Counted from the first letter of the stretch, positions 35,790-46,109 are shown. The stretch: DNA of 64,000 bases from CAYNWT01 sp964450955 (GCA_964450955.1 CAYVFI010000011.1:91870-155869); one strand, 5' to 3'. Made by a program: numbers and translations. The notes: generated by a model from the sequence alone, not told the origin.

Positions 35790-38140
35790 TGCGTATTTCC
35801 ATCTTCTGCGTTGCCATCATGCTGTGTTCGGCGTCCGCTTCATCCAACGCGGCGGAACCGTTCCAACAACAGGCTTTCTTTCGATCTTATTGCGTCAAGT
35901 GCCACGGCCCTGGCAACAGCGAAGGCGACGTGCGACTGGATCAAACCTCATCGCTGGACACGCAAACCTGGCACAAGGTCTACGAACAACTTGCCAGTGG
36001 AGAAATGCCGCCGGACAGCGAGAAGCAACCCCCCGGAAGCGAACGCGCTGCGGTTCAAAAATTGGCGCTGACACTTGCGACAAAGAATTCGCGTGTCACT
36101 TCGACAGGACTCCGACGGCTTAACAAGCGCGAGTATACAAACACGGTTCGCGATTTACTGGGATTGAACGCGGGGCCGTTTGATCCCGGGCAGTACATCT
36201 ACGAAGACGACATCGAACAAGGCTTCGACACGCAAGCCGAATCGTTGGTAATCTCCAGCGAATTGCTACTCGAATACCTTGGCGCCGGCGAGAAAAGTTT
36301 GCGGCAAGCGTTATTCTCGATTGAACGCACGCGACCAGAGCCCCGCGTCGCGAACGTAAACATGCGGCGCATGTCGGGCACCGGGGGCGGACGTTACGTT
36401 AACAAAGGCAAGCACCACATTATCTCCCGCATCGGCGGAGGAAAGGTGTTCGCCAGCAATGGTTCGATCGCAATCCCCGGACGATACAGAATAACGGTGA
36501 CAGCATCCGGCATCGATCGGGACACCTACCCGATTCGTCTGGCTCCAGCATCCGGGCCAATCGTCCTGGGCTTTGGTGTTGGCCCTACGCAGGGCGGCAG
36601 TGTGGCATCGACCAGCACTCTGCTTGAGCGAGTCGATCTTCAGGACAACGTTGATCAGACGTTTCAGTTTGAATCATGGATCGACGCGGGTTATCGCCCG
36701 TACGTGTCGTTTGTAAATGGAGCCACCAAACCAATCACGCAGATCCGCGCGAATGTTCGCAGAGGCAGACTGCCAGCGTCTGCGCAGAAGCAACGTTATA
36801 AAGGCCCCGGAATCAGGTTCAGTCAATTTAAAGTCGAAGGCCCGATCCATGACGAATGGCCGGCAAAATCGATTCGCACGACCCTTGCCGCGAAGACGGT
36901 TCCCGACCTTTCAAAAAATGCCGAACGCCGGAAGCTGCTGCAGCGGTTCGCATCCCGCGCGTTTCGCCGGTCAGTCACTGCAGCTCAACTGGCTGCGTAC
37001 GTGACGTACCTGGACAAGCAGTTCGCAGAAACAAGTGACTGGCGCGAGTCGCTCATCCGTACATTCGCGTCGATAATGGCGTCGCCGGACTTTTTGTACA
37101 TTCGCGAAGACCCAGGCCAGCTAAACAGCACCGCGCTGGTAAATCGATTGTCGTACTTCTTCTGGAGCACCATGCCGGACGATGAACTGTTCCGGTTGGC
37201 TGACGCCGATGGGTTTAGCCAACCCGGTAACCAACAACTGCGGCAGCAAGTCGAACGCATGCTGAAGGACCCGCGCAGTGAGCAGTTCCTGACAAGCTTT
37301 GCAGACCAGTGGTTGTCGCTGGATGAACTCGGGACAATGCCGCCCGATACCAAAGGACCCTACAAGGCGTACTACCGACAGGGTCTCAATTCGGCGATGC
37401 TGCAGGAAACGCACCTCTACTTCCGCTACGTCGTCGAAGAGAACCGCAGCGTTCGCGACTTCATCGATTCCAACTACTCGTTCGTCAACCAGCCGCTGGC
37501 CAAACACTACGGACTGCCGTTCAAGGGGACAGACGGCGAGCGTTTCCGTAAGGTTACCTTACCGGCAAAAGCAAAACGCGGCGGGCTGCTTGGTCACGCC
37601 AGTATCCTGACACTGACGTCAAACGGCGTCGAAACGTCTCCCATCGAACGCGGCGTCTGGGTTCTTGCTGATTTGATGGGAACACCCCCGCCTCCACCAC
37701 CAAAGGCGGTTCCTGCTCTTACTCCGGATCTCAATGGAACAGAAACCGTTCGCGACATGCTGGTCAAACATCGCAGCGATCCCGCGTGCTTCAAGTGTCA
37801 CCAGCGTATGGATCCACTGGGCTTCGCTTTGGAAGCATACGACCCAATCGGTGGACTGCGAACCAAATACTCACGCACCCAACGCGTCAGCACACAGGGC
37901 AATTATCTTGGCAAGAAGTTCAACGACATCTCGGAGCTCAAGCAGATCCTGACCATCGATTTACGCCCCTTCGCGCGAAACCTGATCATTCGGCTGGCCG
38001 AATACGCGAAGGGCCGCGAACTCATCGCCGCTGACATGACGACTGTCGAAACCCTGCTCGATCGAGCCGCGGACAACGACTATCGGTTCCGCGATATGAT
38101 TGTTGATCTGTCAACCAGTGCGTTAATGACAAACCGATAA
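35789..38140 (+). CDS. DUF1592/DUF1588 family secreted cytochrome
   Basis: A 783-residue protein with a signal peptide (residues 1-21) and the standard PVC module order: a Planctomycete-type cytochrome c domain with CVKCH at C35-H39, DUF1587 (LRRLNKREYTNTVRDLLGL), a carbohydrate-binding-like insert, DUF1595, DUF1592 (VNRLSYFFWSTMPDDELF), DUF1588 with CFKCH at C667-H671 (CHQRMDPLGFALEAYDPIG), and DUF1585 (YAKGREL). The two CxxCH sites predict two c-type hemes. The function is unknown but assumed redox, in the periplasm. Its ATG overlaps the DUF1552 stop, so the two proteins are probably made in equal amounts and work together. Confidence 0.92.
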   Translation: MRISIFCVAIMLCSASASSNAAEPFQQQAFFRSYCVKCHGPGNSEGDVRLDQTSSLDTQTWHKVYEQLASGEMPPDSEKQPPGSERAAVQKLALTLATKNSRVTSTGLRRLNKREYTNTVRDLLGLNAGPFDPGQYIYEDDIEQGFDTQAESLVISSELLLEYLGAGEKSLRQALFSIERTRPEPRVANVNMRRMSGTGGGRYVNKGKHHIISRIGGGKVFASNGSIAIPGRYRITVTASGIDRDTYPIRLAPASGPIVLGFGVGPTQGGSVASTSTLLERVDLQDNVDQTFQFESWIDAGYRPYVSFVNGATKPITQIRANVRRGRLPASAQKQRYKGPGIRFSQFKVEGPIHDEWPAKSIRTTLAAKTVPDLSKNAERRKLLQRFASRAFRRSVTAAQLAAYVTYLDKQFAETSDWRESLIRTFASIMASPDFLYIREDPGQLNSTALVNRLSYFFWSTMPDDELFRLADADGFSQPGNQQLRQQVERMLKDPRSEQFLTSFADQWLSLDELGTMPPDTKGPYKAYYRQGLNSAMLQETHLYFRYVVEENRSVRDFIDSNYSFVNQPLAKHYGLPFKGTDGERFRKVTLPAKAKRGGLLGHASILTLTSNGVETSPIERGVWVLADLMGTPPPPPPKAVPALTPDLNGTETVRDMLVKHRSDPACFKCHQRMDPLGFALEAYDPIGGLRTKYSRTQRVSTQGNYLGKKFNDISELKQILTIDLRPFARNLIIRLAEYAKGRELIAADMTTVETLLDRAADNDYRFRDMIVDLSTSALMTNR

Positions 38141-38620
38141 CGCTGCAACTCATTGCCATCGCTTCAGCCATGCATGCTGAAATGGCAAAACACCCCCTGA
38201 CCCAATCTGGCCGCAACGGACAGACCCGACGGCTGTCTTCCGCAGGCACACCGAGGCGCTGGCCTGGCTTGCACTGAGCCGTTGGCCTGGCCTGCACCGA
38301 ATCGCCTGGGGACTGTCGCTACGTTAGCTTCCTCACCGACCATCCAACGGGGCCGGGGTTGTCTTTTTGCCTGTGCGTTGGAACCGGGCCATCCCCGCTA
38401 ATCCGAACCACGCCAACCATGTTTTGTGCCGGGGCTGGCAGCGGTTGCGTTGAGGCAACATATGCTTCGATATCGCTCCAACTCGCCAGTGGTCGTGGCA
38501 CAGTGAACTTCGCTGCTCGCCCACGTTCATACGGGTCTTGCTGCAGGTCCTTCCTGCAGCCCGTCCGGCAAGAGCTGGCAACACCGAGTGATTTACTGTG
38601 GCTGGGGATGGAGTAGGAAA
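38141..38620. other. Intergenic region without a recognised gene
   Basis: About 480 bases between the DUF1592 and HD-GYP genes on the same strand. It includes a short near-duplicated GGCCTGGC(T)TGCAC motif around 38263-38298. No convincing frame, RNA or terminator was found; the HD-GYP promoter presumably lies here. Confidence 0.4.
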
Positions 38621-40042
38621 ATGAAGATCGTCAGGAAGTCACAACTGGTCGAATTACTTTCCGGCGCTCAGGTCGTTTGCCTGACAATCGCTTTGCTTGC
38701 TGGTGCATTTCTTGTTCGAGCAAGCCTGCAACGAATCGTTCGCACCCAAATCATGGAAGACAACAGGCTTATCGCAACGCAGATGAGCAAGTTGATCCGC
38801 AGTCGCCACGACATTGATTCGATTGAGTTTGGAAATGACAGCTGGAACAAGCTCCAGACGTTGATCGAAGAAGTCAGTCTGCCTAACGACGGCTACATGT
38901 GCGTCGCGAGTGCAACCGATGGCAGCCTGATTTGTCATCCAAAAATCAGGGCAAACCCTGGCCTCCGAAAGGCTAACGTTGGCAAAACCGCAATTACCGT
39001 AGATGGCTCGGTGTCGTCCATTGGCCAGTCAGCCCTCTCGCTAACAGGAGACGGTGGGGCTGTGGCCGGAGTCGTTGGCGCCGGAAATGCCACCGAAGTC
39101 GTTTCGGTAGCGGCGCTGCCTCAGCTAAACAGCATTCTGCTGGTCCATCAAAGCGAGCAGGGATTCCGCAAGGCAGTCAACCTGCTATTGCTGCCCCTGG
39201 GGGCTATCAGCGCGGTACTTGGTTTTGGCTTGATCCTGACCACGAAGAAGGTGAGCGTTGGCATTCTGAGCCGCTACGAGAACGAAATTGCTGAGATCAA
39301 TGAAGGACTGGAACGCACAGTCGAATCGCGAACCCAAGCACTGACGAAAACACGAGACACTGTGATATTCGGATTGGCCAAGCTGGCCGAATCGCGCGAC
39401 AACGACACCGGAGAACACCTGGAACGCATTCGCGAGTATGTCACAATTCTTGCGCGCCGGGTGGCGGCGTTCATGCCGCTTAATGAAGGGTTGGCTGAGG
39501 ACATCGGACTTGCATCATCACTTCACGACATCGGCAAGGTCGGCGTGCCAGATCAAATCCTGTTGAAACCTGGCCGGCTGACACCTGAGGAACGCAAGGT
39601 TATCGAGACCCACCCGTTGGTGGGACAGGAGTGTCTTGAAGCGATGGAACAACGATTGGGCAAAGACAATTTTCTGAGCCTGGCGACGGAAATCTGTGCG
39701 TACCACCACGAGAAATGGGATGGAACCGGATACCCCTACGGGCTTCAAGGAACCGACATCCCACTGTCTGCTCGTATCGTCGCTCTGGCTGATGTCTACG
39801 ACGCGCTAAGATCTCGTCGCCCATACAAGGCGCCAATGTCTCACGCCAAAGCTCGGTCAATCATCGTCCAGGGCCGCGGAACCCACTTCGACCCCCGGGT
39901 GGTCGATGCATTTTTGATGGGCGGGGCAGAGTTTGAAGCGTTCTCAAACAAACACGCCGAACAACCGCTACCACAATCGGCAGAAGACACTCCAACAGAC
40001 AGTCCGCTTGATGTCCGTAAAGTCACCGCAGGCTACGAGTGA
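38621..40042 (+). CDS. Membrane HD-GYP domain phosphodiesterase-like signalling protein
   Basis: A 473-residue protein. Membrane segment one is at about residues 14-35, followed by a periplasmic sensor region of about 140 residues and membrane segment two at about 195-215. A coiled linker and the HD-GYP domain (about 255-440) end it. The domain shows SRDNDTGEHLERI, the HD pair in SLHDIGKVGVPD, ETHPLVG, AYHHEKWDGTGYP and LADVYDALRSRRPYK, so the metal ligands and GYP motif are intact. HD-GYP proteins cleave cyclic di-GMP or related dinucleotides. A ribosome-binding site (GGAGTAGGA) precedes the ATG at 38621. A PilZ-type possible c-di-GMP receptor is encoded 21 kb away. Confidence 0.9.
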   Translation: MKIVRKSQLVELLSGAQVVCLTIALLAGAFLVRASLQRIVRTQIMEDNRLIATQMSKLIRSRHDIDSIEFGNDSWNKLQTLIEEVSLPNDGYMCVASATDGSLICHPKIRANPGLRKANVGKTAITVDGSVSSIGQSALSLTGDGGAVAGVVGAGNATEVVSVAALPQLNSILLVHQSEQGFRKAVNLLLLPLGAISAVLGFGLILTTKKVSVGILSRYENEIAEINEGLERTVESRTQALTKTRDTVIFGLAKLAESRDNDTGEHLERIREYVTILARRVAAFMPLNEGLAEDIGLASSLHDIGKVGVPDQILLKPGRLTPEERKVIETHPLVGQECLEAMEQRLGKDNFLSLATEICAYHHEKWDGTGYPYGLQGTDIPLSARIVALADVYDALRSRRPYKAPMSHAKARSIIVQGRGTHFDPRVVDAFLMGGAEFEAFSNKHAEQPLPQSAEDTPTDSPLDVRKVTAGYE

Positions 40043-40077
40043 AATTTGCCTGCCCCGCTACCAAACGTCACTGGCAG

Positions 40078-41808
40078 TCACTCGTCCGCCGGTATCACGG
40101 CGTGTGCTGCTCGGTCACCAATCGTGAAGTAGCCGCGAGGTTCGCCGTTTGGCCCGGCAATCATCCACACGGCTCCGGGGCGAGTCTGATACGGTTTGCT
40201 CCAGGCGGTTTCCAGCGTTCCGTATGGTTTTGGTTCGCCCGTGGGACTCATCCGGAACACCTTCGCAGGTTGGCCGGATTTGTTGCTGATAACGACATTG
40301 AATTTGTTGCCATCGGGCCTCGATGCAGGCCCATTCTGACCGGCCAGCGGGTTCCATTTAAGCTTTGGCAATGAACCAACGCTGGCGTTTTCGTACTTGG
40401 CGAACGTCTTCGGAACCAGCGATTTAAGCTTCGCAAGTTGGGCCGCAGATTCGGCCCGGGACGCAAGATTGTTCCATTCGTAGCGGTCGTTTTTGATGTC
40501 ATACAGTTCCTCGTCACCGTTGTCGTAGGCAATATAACGGAACCGGCGACCGCTAAGCCCGTAGTTCCCAGGACGACCGAGATACGTAATCGAAACATGC
40601 GGCCAATCTGCGTTGGAGTCTTTCAGTAGTGGCAGAAGGCTTGGGCCGGTGTTGGTTTCCTTCTTCGGAATCCCAGTCAGTTCTGTCAGCGTTGGATAGA
40701 GACTCATCAGGTTGACCGGCGCGTTGCATTTGGTTCCGGCGACGGTTCCGTTCGGCAGCCCGACGGTTCCCTTCGGAACGCGCACCATTAACGGCACCCG
40801 CGTGCAAGCCCGCCAACCGGTGTACTTCTGCCAGTGCTGCTTCTCGCCAAGGTGCCAGCCATGGTCGCTCCACAAAACAACAATCGTGTTGTCTTTGTTC
40901 GGTCCACCCTCAAGTGCGTCCAGAACTCGGCCTAGCATCGTGTCAGCGAAGTAGATTGACGCAAGGTAGCCCTGGATCCCCCGTTTCCACTGCCCCTGTT
41001 TTTGAATGTGAGCGAAATATCGGTTCGGCCCGCGCTTCTTGCCGGCGGGGGGCAGGTCGTCGAGATCGTCTTCGCGGTAGCCGGGTGGAAGTTGAACCGC
41101 GTCCAACGGGAACGGTTCGAAGTATTCCTTCGGGACGAACCACGGTTCATGCGGGCGATAGATTCCACATGCAAGGAAGAAGGGTTTGTCATGCTTCTTA
41201 TCAAGCTGTTCGCCAATCCACTTCGACACCAACCAGTCGCCACCAAATTCTTCGTCAGTCACATCCAGCGCGGCCCAGTCGGTTTCGACGTACTGCCATG
41301 GGCCACCGCGCGGAAGGTTGACCGGTCGTTTTTTCGGATAGAACGTGCGCGGGAAGGGATCTTCGGTTTCCTTCGGCGGGTAGTACTGGTCCCATGATTC
41401 GGCGTCGATGAAGTAGTGCAGCAACTTGCCTGAGCCGGCAGACCAGTATCCGTTGTTCGAAAAGTGCTTCGGCAATAGTTCCGCATCCGGCATGCGTTCG
41501 CGCATCTTTTGACGGTTGTCGTACAACCCGGACACATGCGGCGATATCCCCGTCATGATGGCTCCCCGCGATGGGTTGCACGCAGGAGCCGGACAATGCG
41601 CGTTCGTAAACAACACGCTGCTGGCCGCCAGCCGATCGAAGTTGGGCGTCTTCGCCTGCGGATGCCCGCCAAGACAACCAATCCAGTCGTTTAGGTCGTC
41701 AACGGAAATGAACAGCACGTTGGGTTTGTCAGCGGCCTGCGAAGCCAGCGGAAGCGTCAAACCGACTGCGACCAAACAGAGCATGTATCGAAGCATATTG
41801 AATCCCAT
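40078..41808 (-). CDS. Secreted sulfatase with C-terminal VHL-beta-like domain
   Basis: A 576-residue product with a signal peptide (about residues 1-25) and motif CNPSR with C77. It has the iduronate-2-sulfatase-like metal and active-site set: VDDLNDWIGC, GSGKLLHY, RPHEPWF and WSDHGWHLGEKQHW. After the sulfatase fold (to about residue 500) comes an ~70-residue domain with NKSGQPAKVF, GEPKPYGTL and PGAVWMIAG. This is strikingly like the von Hippel-Lindau beta domain (human pattern: NRSPR..., GEPQPYPTL, HLWLF). VHL-like beta domains occur in some bacterial secreted proteins; here it may bind glycan or protein (inference). Start is uncertain between ATG at 41808 and ATG at 41796, which has GGGA six bases upstream. 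Confidence 0.9.
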   Translation of the reverse strand: MGFNMLRYMLCLVAVGLTLPLASQAADKPNVLFISVDDLNDWIGCLGGHPQAKTPNFDRLAASSVLFTNAHCPAPACNPSRGAIMTGISPHVSGLYDNRQKMRERMPDAELLPKHFSNNGYWSAGSGKLLHYFIDAESWDQYYPPKETEDPFPRTFYPKKRPVNLPRGGPWQYVETDWAALDVTDEEFGGDWLVSKWIGEQLDKKHDKPFFLACGIYRPHEPWFVPKEYFEPFPLDAVQLPPGYREDDLDDLPPAGKKRGPNRYFAHIQKQGQWKRGIQGYLASIYFADTMLGRVLDALEGGPNKDNTIVVLWSDHGWHLGEKQHWQKYTGWRACTRVPLMVRVPKGTVGLPNGTVAGTKCNAPVNLMSLYPTLTELTGIPKKETNTGPSLLPLLKDSNADWPHVSITYLGRPGNYGLSGRRFRYIAYDNGDEELYDIKNDRYEWNNLASRAESAAQLAKLKSLVPKTFAKYENASVGSLPKLKWNPLAGQNGPASRPDGNKFNVVISNKSGQPAKVFRMSPTGEPKPYGTLETAWSKPYQTRPGAVWMIAGPNGEPRGYFTIGDRAAHAVIPADE

Positions 41809-41997
41809 GATTGCTTTTGTGCGTTAACAATAGCCGCTCACCCACAAATTTCCGAACCGGGCCGCGCCGAACGAGTACCGCGGAGTTTTTTCGCCGACTT
41901 CGATTGCGACCGGGTCTAAAGCTGTCTGCCTGGGTGCACACTGTTATGCTGAACCGGCCAACGTGCCTGCTCCTCCCGGTTATCAGTCAGATCCATC

Positions 41998-43761
41998 ATG
42001 CGAAATCGTTTTACGTTTGTTGCTGCACTTTTGGTCGCCACAGCAAGTCTTAAGGCTGCTGACCGCCCCAACGTCCTGTTTATCGCAGTCGATGACTTAA
42101 GGCCGAACCTGGGGTGCTATGGCGACGAGCTTGCCATCACGCCCAACATCGATCGACTCGCGTCTCGCGGACTTCGATTCAACCGCGCTTACTGCCAGGT
42201 TGCCGTCTGCAACCCTTCACGCGCGAGTCTGATGACGGGGCTCAAGCCGGACACACTGGGAGTCTGGACGCTTCCGATTCACTTCCGAGAAGCCAAACCC
42301 GACGCCGTCACCCTGCCGCAATGGCTACGGAAGTCGGGCTACACGGCGGTCAGCCACGGCAAGATTTATCACAACCCGACACCGGACCCGCAATCATGGA
42401 GCGAACCGATTCGCGACCGGCCACGATTGCCGGCGTTCTATCCGGACGGAACACCACAACGGCTTCGTGATGAGATGGCGAAGCTACCAAACCGGGATTG
42501 GCGCAAAAATAACCTGCGTGGACCGGCTACGGCCTCGCCCGATCTCCCCGACAACAAGCTGCTTGACGGAGCCCGCACGGACATGTGCATTGAAGACCTG
42601 CGCCGGCTGGGGAAGTCGGACGAACCGTTCTTCCTCGCAATGGGGTACGTCCGACCGCACTTGTCGTTTGTTGCTCCCAGGAAATACTGGGACATGTACG
42701 ACCCGCAGTCGTTTTCTGTGCTGACTGGCGAACAGACACCCGAAGGGGCCCCACGCTATTCAATGCATAACAACAGCGAGTTCGCTCATTACGTCGACCA
42801 AATGAACATGCCGGCTCCATGGAGCGATAGCGAAGTCGCTGAACCCGCGGCGCGACGTTTAATCCATGGGTATCACGCGTGCGTGAGCTACGTTGATGCT
42901 CAAATCGGCCGCCTGCTGAACGCGCTGGATGAAGAGGGACTGACCGACAAGACCATCGTCGTGCTTTGGAGCGACCACGGTTACAAACTTGGCGAGTACC
43001 GTGGCTGGGGCAAAATGACAAACTACGAAATCGACGCCCGCGTTCCTCTAATCATCTCTGCTCCGGACATTAAAGACACAGCCGGCAAGTCAACAGAATC
43101 ACTTGCCGAACTGTTGGACCTCTACCCGACGCTGTGTGAACTGACGGGAGTTCAGACCCCCGAGTTTATTGAAGGCAAGAGTCTTGTTCCGATACTTCGC
43201 AACGCCACTGCGAAGGTTCACGAAATGGCTGTCAGCCAATACTACCGTCGTCTCGCCCCGGACGAAGAGTACATGGGCTACGCGATGCGAACAGACAAAT
43301 ACCGCTACGTCGAGTGGCGTGACTTCAAGACCGGGGAAATGGAGGCTCAGGAACTTTACGAACACACCGAACCTGCGCGATCGAACCTTGGGGTCCGGGA
43401 AACGAAAAATCTTGCTCCCGATGCCCAGCCGGAACTCCTGCAGGAACTCAGCACGATGCTGCAATCAACGCATCCCCCCAAAAAACTGTCACTGGTTCCA
43501 GGCGTGCACACCAGCCCCTCCGGCACCGGAAGACTTCGCGTGAAACTTTCCTTTCACAACACGCATTCAGAAGAGGTGACTGTGTACGCCATCCAGGCAA
43601 GTGGACGTCGAGCTCGCGGCAGGAAGTTAGCCCCGAACGACAGCGTTGCCTACCAGGCCCGGATTGGTGGAGCGTTTGTGGTCGAAAGCAAAGACGGGAA
43701 GATTCACGAAATCCACTCACCCAGCTGGCCAGCAAAGACGGTCATTATCGGCGACGAGTAG
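41998..43761 (+). CDS. Secreted sulfatase with C-terminal VHL-beta-like domain
   Basis: A 587-residue product with a signal peptide (residues 1-20) and motif CNPSR with C71. The iduronate-2-sulfatase-like set is VDDLRPNLGCYGD, GKIYHN, RPHLSF and WSDHGYKLGEYRGW. The sulfatase domain ends near residue 480. The last ~75 residues (LSFHNTHSEEVTVYAIQASG, KLAPNDSVAYQARIGGAFVV) have the strand order of a VHL beta domain, though the match is weaker than in the divergent neighbour at 40078. The two genes are arranged back to back with 189 bases between them, which may serve as a shared control region. Confidence 0.9.
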   Translation: MRNRFTFVAALLVATASLKAADRPNVLFIAVDDLRPNLGCYGDELAITPNIDRLASRGLRFNRAYCQVAVCNPSRASLMTGLKPDTLGVWTLPIHFREAKPDAVTLPQWLRKSGYTAVSHGKIYHNPTPDPQSWSEPIRDRPRLPAFYPDGTPQRLRDEMAKLPNRDWRKNNLRGPATASPDLPDNKLLDGARTDMCIEDLRRLGKSDEPFFLAMGYVRPHLSFVAPRKYWDMYDPQSFSVLTGEQTPEGAPRYSMHNNSEFAHYVDQMNMPAPWSDSEVAEPAARRLIHGYHACVSYVDAQIGRLLNALDEEGLTDKTIVVLWSDHGYKLGEYRGWGKMTNYEIDARVPLIISAPDIKDTAGKSTESLAELLDLYPTLCELTGVQTPEFIEGKSLVPILRNATAKVHEMAVSQYYRRLAPDEEYMGYAMRTDKYRYVEWRDFKTGEMEAQELYEHTEPARSNLGVRETKNLAPDAQPELLQELSTMLQSTHPPKKLSLVPGVHTSPSGTGRLRVKLSFHNTHSEEVTVYAIQASGRRARGRKLAPNDSVAYQARIGGAFVVESKDGKIHEIHSPSWPAKTVIIGDE

Positions 43762-43839
43762 CTGTTTTGTCGGCAAGACACGGACGACAACGTACACTCG
43801 ACAACGTACACTCGACACCGTCCACCAAGCGACGGTCAG

Positions 43840-45348
43840 CTACTTCGTGGACTCCGGTGTCTGCACATCCATCGGCCAGGCATCCGTGCGGAACGATGAT
43901 GCAGGCAGCCCCTCTTTGTTGGACAGATTCGGCATGTCACCACTGCCCCATGCGAACCGAACCGCCTTCGGTTCCTTCACCTTATCGCTACTGACGAGAA
44001 TGGTCTCGCCATCGATCACAGCCTTAGCCTTCACAAACGACTTGTCGGCACCGGCAATGGTAAAGTGAGTCAACGGTTCCCCATTACGACTTGCCAACCC
44101 GCCGCCGACCTTAGTGAAACGTAGACGAACAACGCCGCTCTCAATCGCATGGCGGCTAAACATTGGCCCGGATGCCACCAAATCTTTGCGCCCATAGTCA
44201 TTCTTCAAAGCCAGCAGCGCCAGTCGTTCGCCCACGGGCTTCTTTTGTTTGGGGTGGATGTTTTGGGGATTACCGATATCCATCGTGACCACCATCCCCG
44301 TCTTTGGTTCGGCAAGTGCCATGGTCTGAGCCTCCCTCAAAAACGCCGCGCTGTACGGTTCTCGCTTGTACGCAAACGGTGCGATTTGAACGAAGTAGAA
44401 TGGAAACTCGCGTCCCCAACGAGTCCGCCAATCCCGAATCATGGCCGGAAACAAAGTACGATACTGGCCCGGCTTCTTTACGTTGGATTCGCCCTGGTAC
44501 CACACGACACCTCGAAACGAAAACGGAATCAGTGGGCCAATCATCGAGTTATACAGCACGCTGGGATTGCGTTGGTTCAGCCCTTTTGGCGGCTTGTTTT
44601 TCCCGCGACTAAATAGAACTCCGGATTCTTCTGCAAGCTTCTTATTCTTTGCGTACTGCGGGTTGAACTCAGGAAATTTCTTCTTCAAAACCTCCGGGCT
44701 GACCCATGCCTCTGCCGACGAACCACCCCAGTTGGTTGAGATAAGTCCGATTGGGACATCCAGTTCCTGATGTAGTCGCGAACCAAAGAAATACCCAACC
44801 GCACTAAACGCCAGCGCCGACCGTGGGTTGCAGACCGTCCATCGGGCATCCACCTGATCCTGACCCTGCAGGGCGATTACCTGAGGCACATCGCAAAACC
44901 GAATCTCAGGATACTTCGCCTTCTGCACATCCTGCTGAAAGTGATCGACACCAAAGCCGCGCAGCTTCCACTGCATGTTGGATTGGCCTGAGCAAATCCA
45001 AACTTCGCCGACCAGTACGTCAGTGAGTTCTTCTGTCTGGGAACCACATTGCACAACAACCTTAAACGGGCCACCGGCCGCAGGTGTCTTGACTGTGGTG
45101 GTCCATTTCCCGTTGTCGGCTGCAGTCGCTTCAAACAGCTGTTCCGTCCACGATGGAGATACAATCACCGTGGCTCCCGGCGTGGCTGTACCCCAGACTG
45201 CCGCGTCGCAGTCACGCTGGAACACCATGTGGTTCCTAAACATGCCCGCTAACTTAAGCGGTTCAGTACTGTGCTTTCCCGCCTGAGCCAGCGCTGTTGT
45301 GCAAACGACGGATAACGCGAACGCCATCAAGAATGAAGTATGCCGCAT
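43840..45348 (-). CDS. Sialate O-acetylesterase-like SGNH esterase
   Basis: A 502-residue secreted esterase (signal peptide about residues 1-22). Family motifs are FQRDCDAAVWGTATPGATV near the N-terminus, the nucleophile block ICSGQSNMQW, ISTNWGGSSAEAW, and VVWYQGESNVKKP. The histidine of the triad is likely in NPQNIHPKQKKPVGERL. These enzymes remove O-acetyl groups from sialic acid or from plant and algal polysaccharides. In planctomycetes they are often found with sulfatases, as here. The convergent sulfatase at 41998 ends 78 bases away. Confidence 0.9.
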   Translation of the reverse strand: MRHTSFLMAFALSVVCTTALAQAGKHSTEPLKLAGMFRNHMVFQRDCDAAVWGTATPGATVIVSPSWTEQLFEATAADNGKWTTTVKTPAAGGPFKVVVQCGSQTEELTDVLVGEVWICSGQSNMQWKLRGFGVDHFQQDVQKAKYPEIRFCDVPQVIALQGQDQVDARWTVCNPRSALAFSAVGYFFGSRLHQELDVPIGLISTNWGGSSAEAWVSPEVLKKKFPEFNPQYAKNKKLAEESGVLFSRGKNKPPKGLNQRNPSVLYNSMIGPLIPFSFRGVVWYQGESNVKKPGQYRTLFPAMIRDWRTRWGREFPFYFVQIAPFAYKREPYSAAFLREAQTMALAEPKTGMVVTMDIGNPQNIHPKQKKPVGERLALLALKNDYGRKDLVASGPMFSRHAIESGVVRLRFTKVGGGLASRNGEPLTHFTIAGADKSFVKAKAVIDGETILVSSDKVKEPKAVRFAWGSGDMPNLSNKEGLPASSFRTDAWPMDVQTPESTK

Positions 45349-45650
45349 GTTGTTTCCTGTGGTCAGGCTGTTCGAGAGTCCGTGTTCCAGCGGACTTAGT
45401 TTAGCGACACATCACCGGTGGGGCACGGCAGGCCAACCATCATCCCAGGCAGTCATGCTAAGCATTGACGGCAAATTTTCCCGACCCGGCAATCGACCGG
45501 CCAGCGCCCATAAGCCGCAGTATCGCTACAAGCTGATCGTGATCGCCCGGGTATTGATCGGTCTCCGTACAGAAATTCACCTGGACCAACCGGCGGTGAA
45601 CTACGCTTGATCGCAGTGAAGCAATCCGCTTTTCACCAGAAACTTCACAC
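45349..45650. other. Divergent intergenic region
   Basis: About 302 bases between the esterase gene (minus) and the first TadE-like gene (plus). Promoters for both are expected. Nothing else was recognised. Confidence 0.4.
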
Positions 45651-46034
45651 ATGATCAAGTCGGCGTGTCAAGAACCCCATCAGCGATCTGGTATCGCCGC
45701 GACCGAGTTTGCGGTCGTCTTGCCGGTTGTTGTCATCATTTTTCTTGGGGCAATTAGCGCGATCTCGCAGATAAGCCTACGACGCAACCTGCAGCTTGTG
45801 GCGTACACAGCAGCCACTGGCGTCAGCAATTCAGCAAACTCGATTCCAGACATAGAAACTCATTTTGAAGCGTTCGCTACCGATCTCGGAATTCGAAACG
45901 CAGACGTATCAGTGACAGTGCACGAAGACAGAATCTACCTGATTGAAGCAACCGCTCCGCACGCGGGAAACCATCCGATTCAGCCTCCCGGTTCAACAGG
46001 CTCTTTGACTGCGCGATGTTACGTCTTTCGTTAG
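45651..46034 (+). CDS. TadE-like pseudopilin
   Basis: A 127-residue protein with a short basic leader (HQRSGIAATEFAVVLPVVVIIFLG) and a hydrophobic helix (about residues 21-43), the signature of TadE-type pseudopilins: a Gly before A-x-x-E-F followed by a membrane helix. TadE proteins are minor components of Flp/Tad pili or secretion systems in the envelope. No prepilin peptidase, Flp pilin or TadA-C ATPase gene is in the window. It is the first of three same-strand genes, with a gap of 75 bases to the next. Confidence 0.8.
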   Translation: MIKSACQEPHQRSGIAATEFAVVLPVVVIIFLGAISAISQISLRRNLQLVAYTAATGVSNSANSIPDIETHFEAFATDLGIRNADVSVTVHEDRIYLIEATAPHAGNHPIQPPGSTGSLTARCYVFR

Positions 46035-46109
46035 CCGACAGACCTCGCTGTTTATGAACCACGACCACATCGAGCGTTCTCTTAGTCCAATCGCGAGATA
46101 AGACGCTAC

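Noticed and set aside
40040..40077. Possible selenocysteine readthrough at the TGA ending the HD-GYP gene
   Set aside because: The downstream frame shows no homology and no SECIS hairpin; the domain is already complete.
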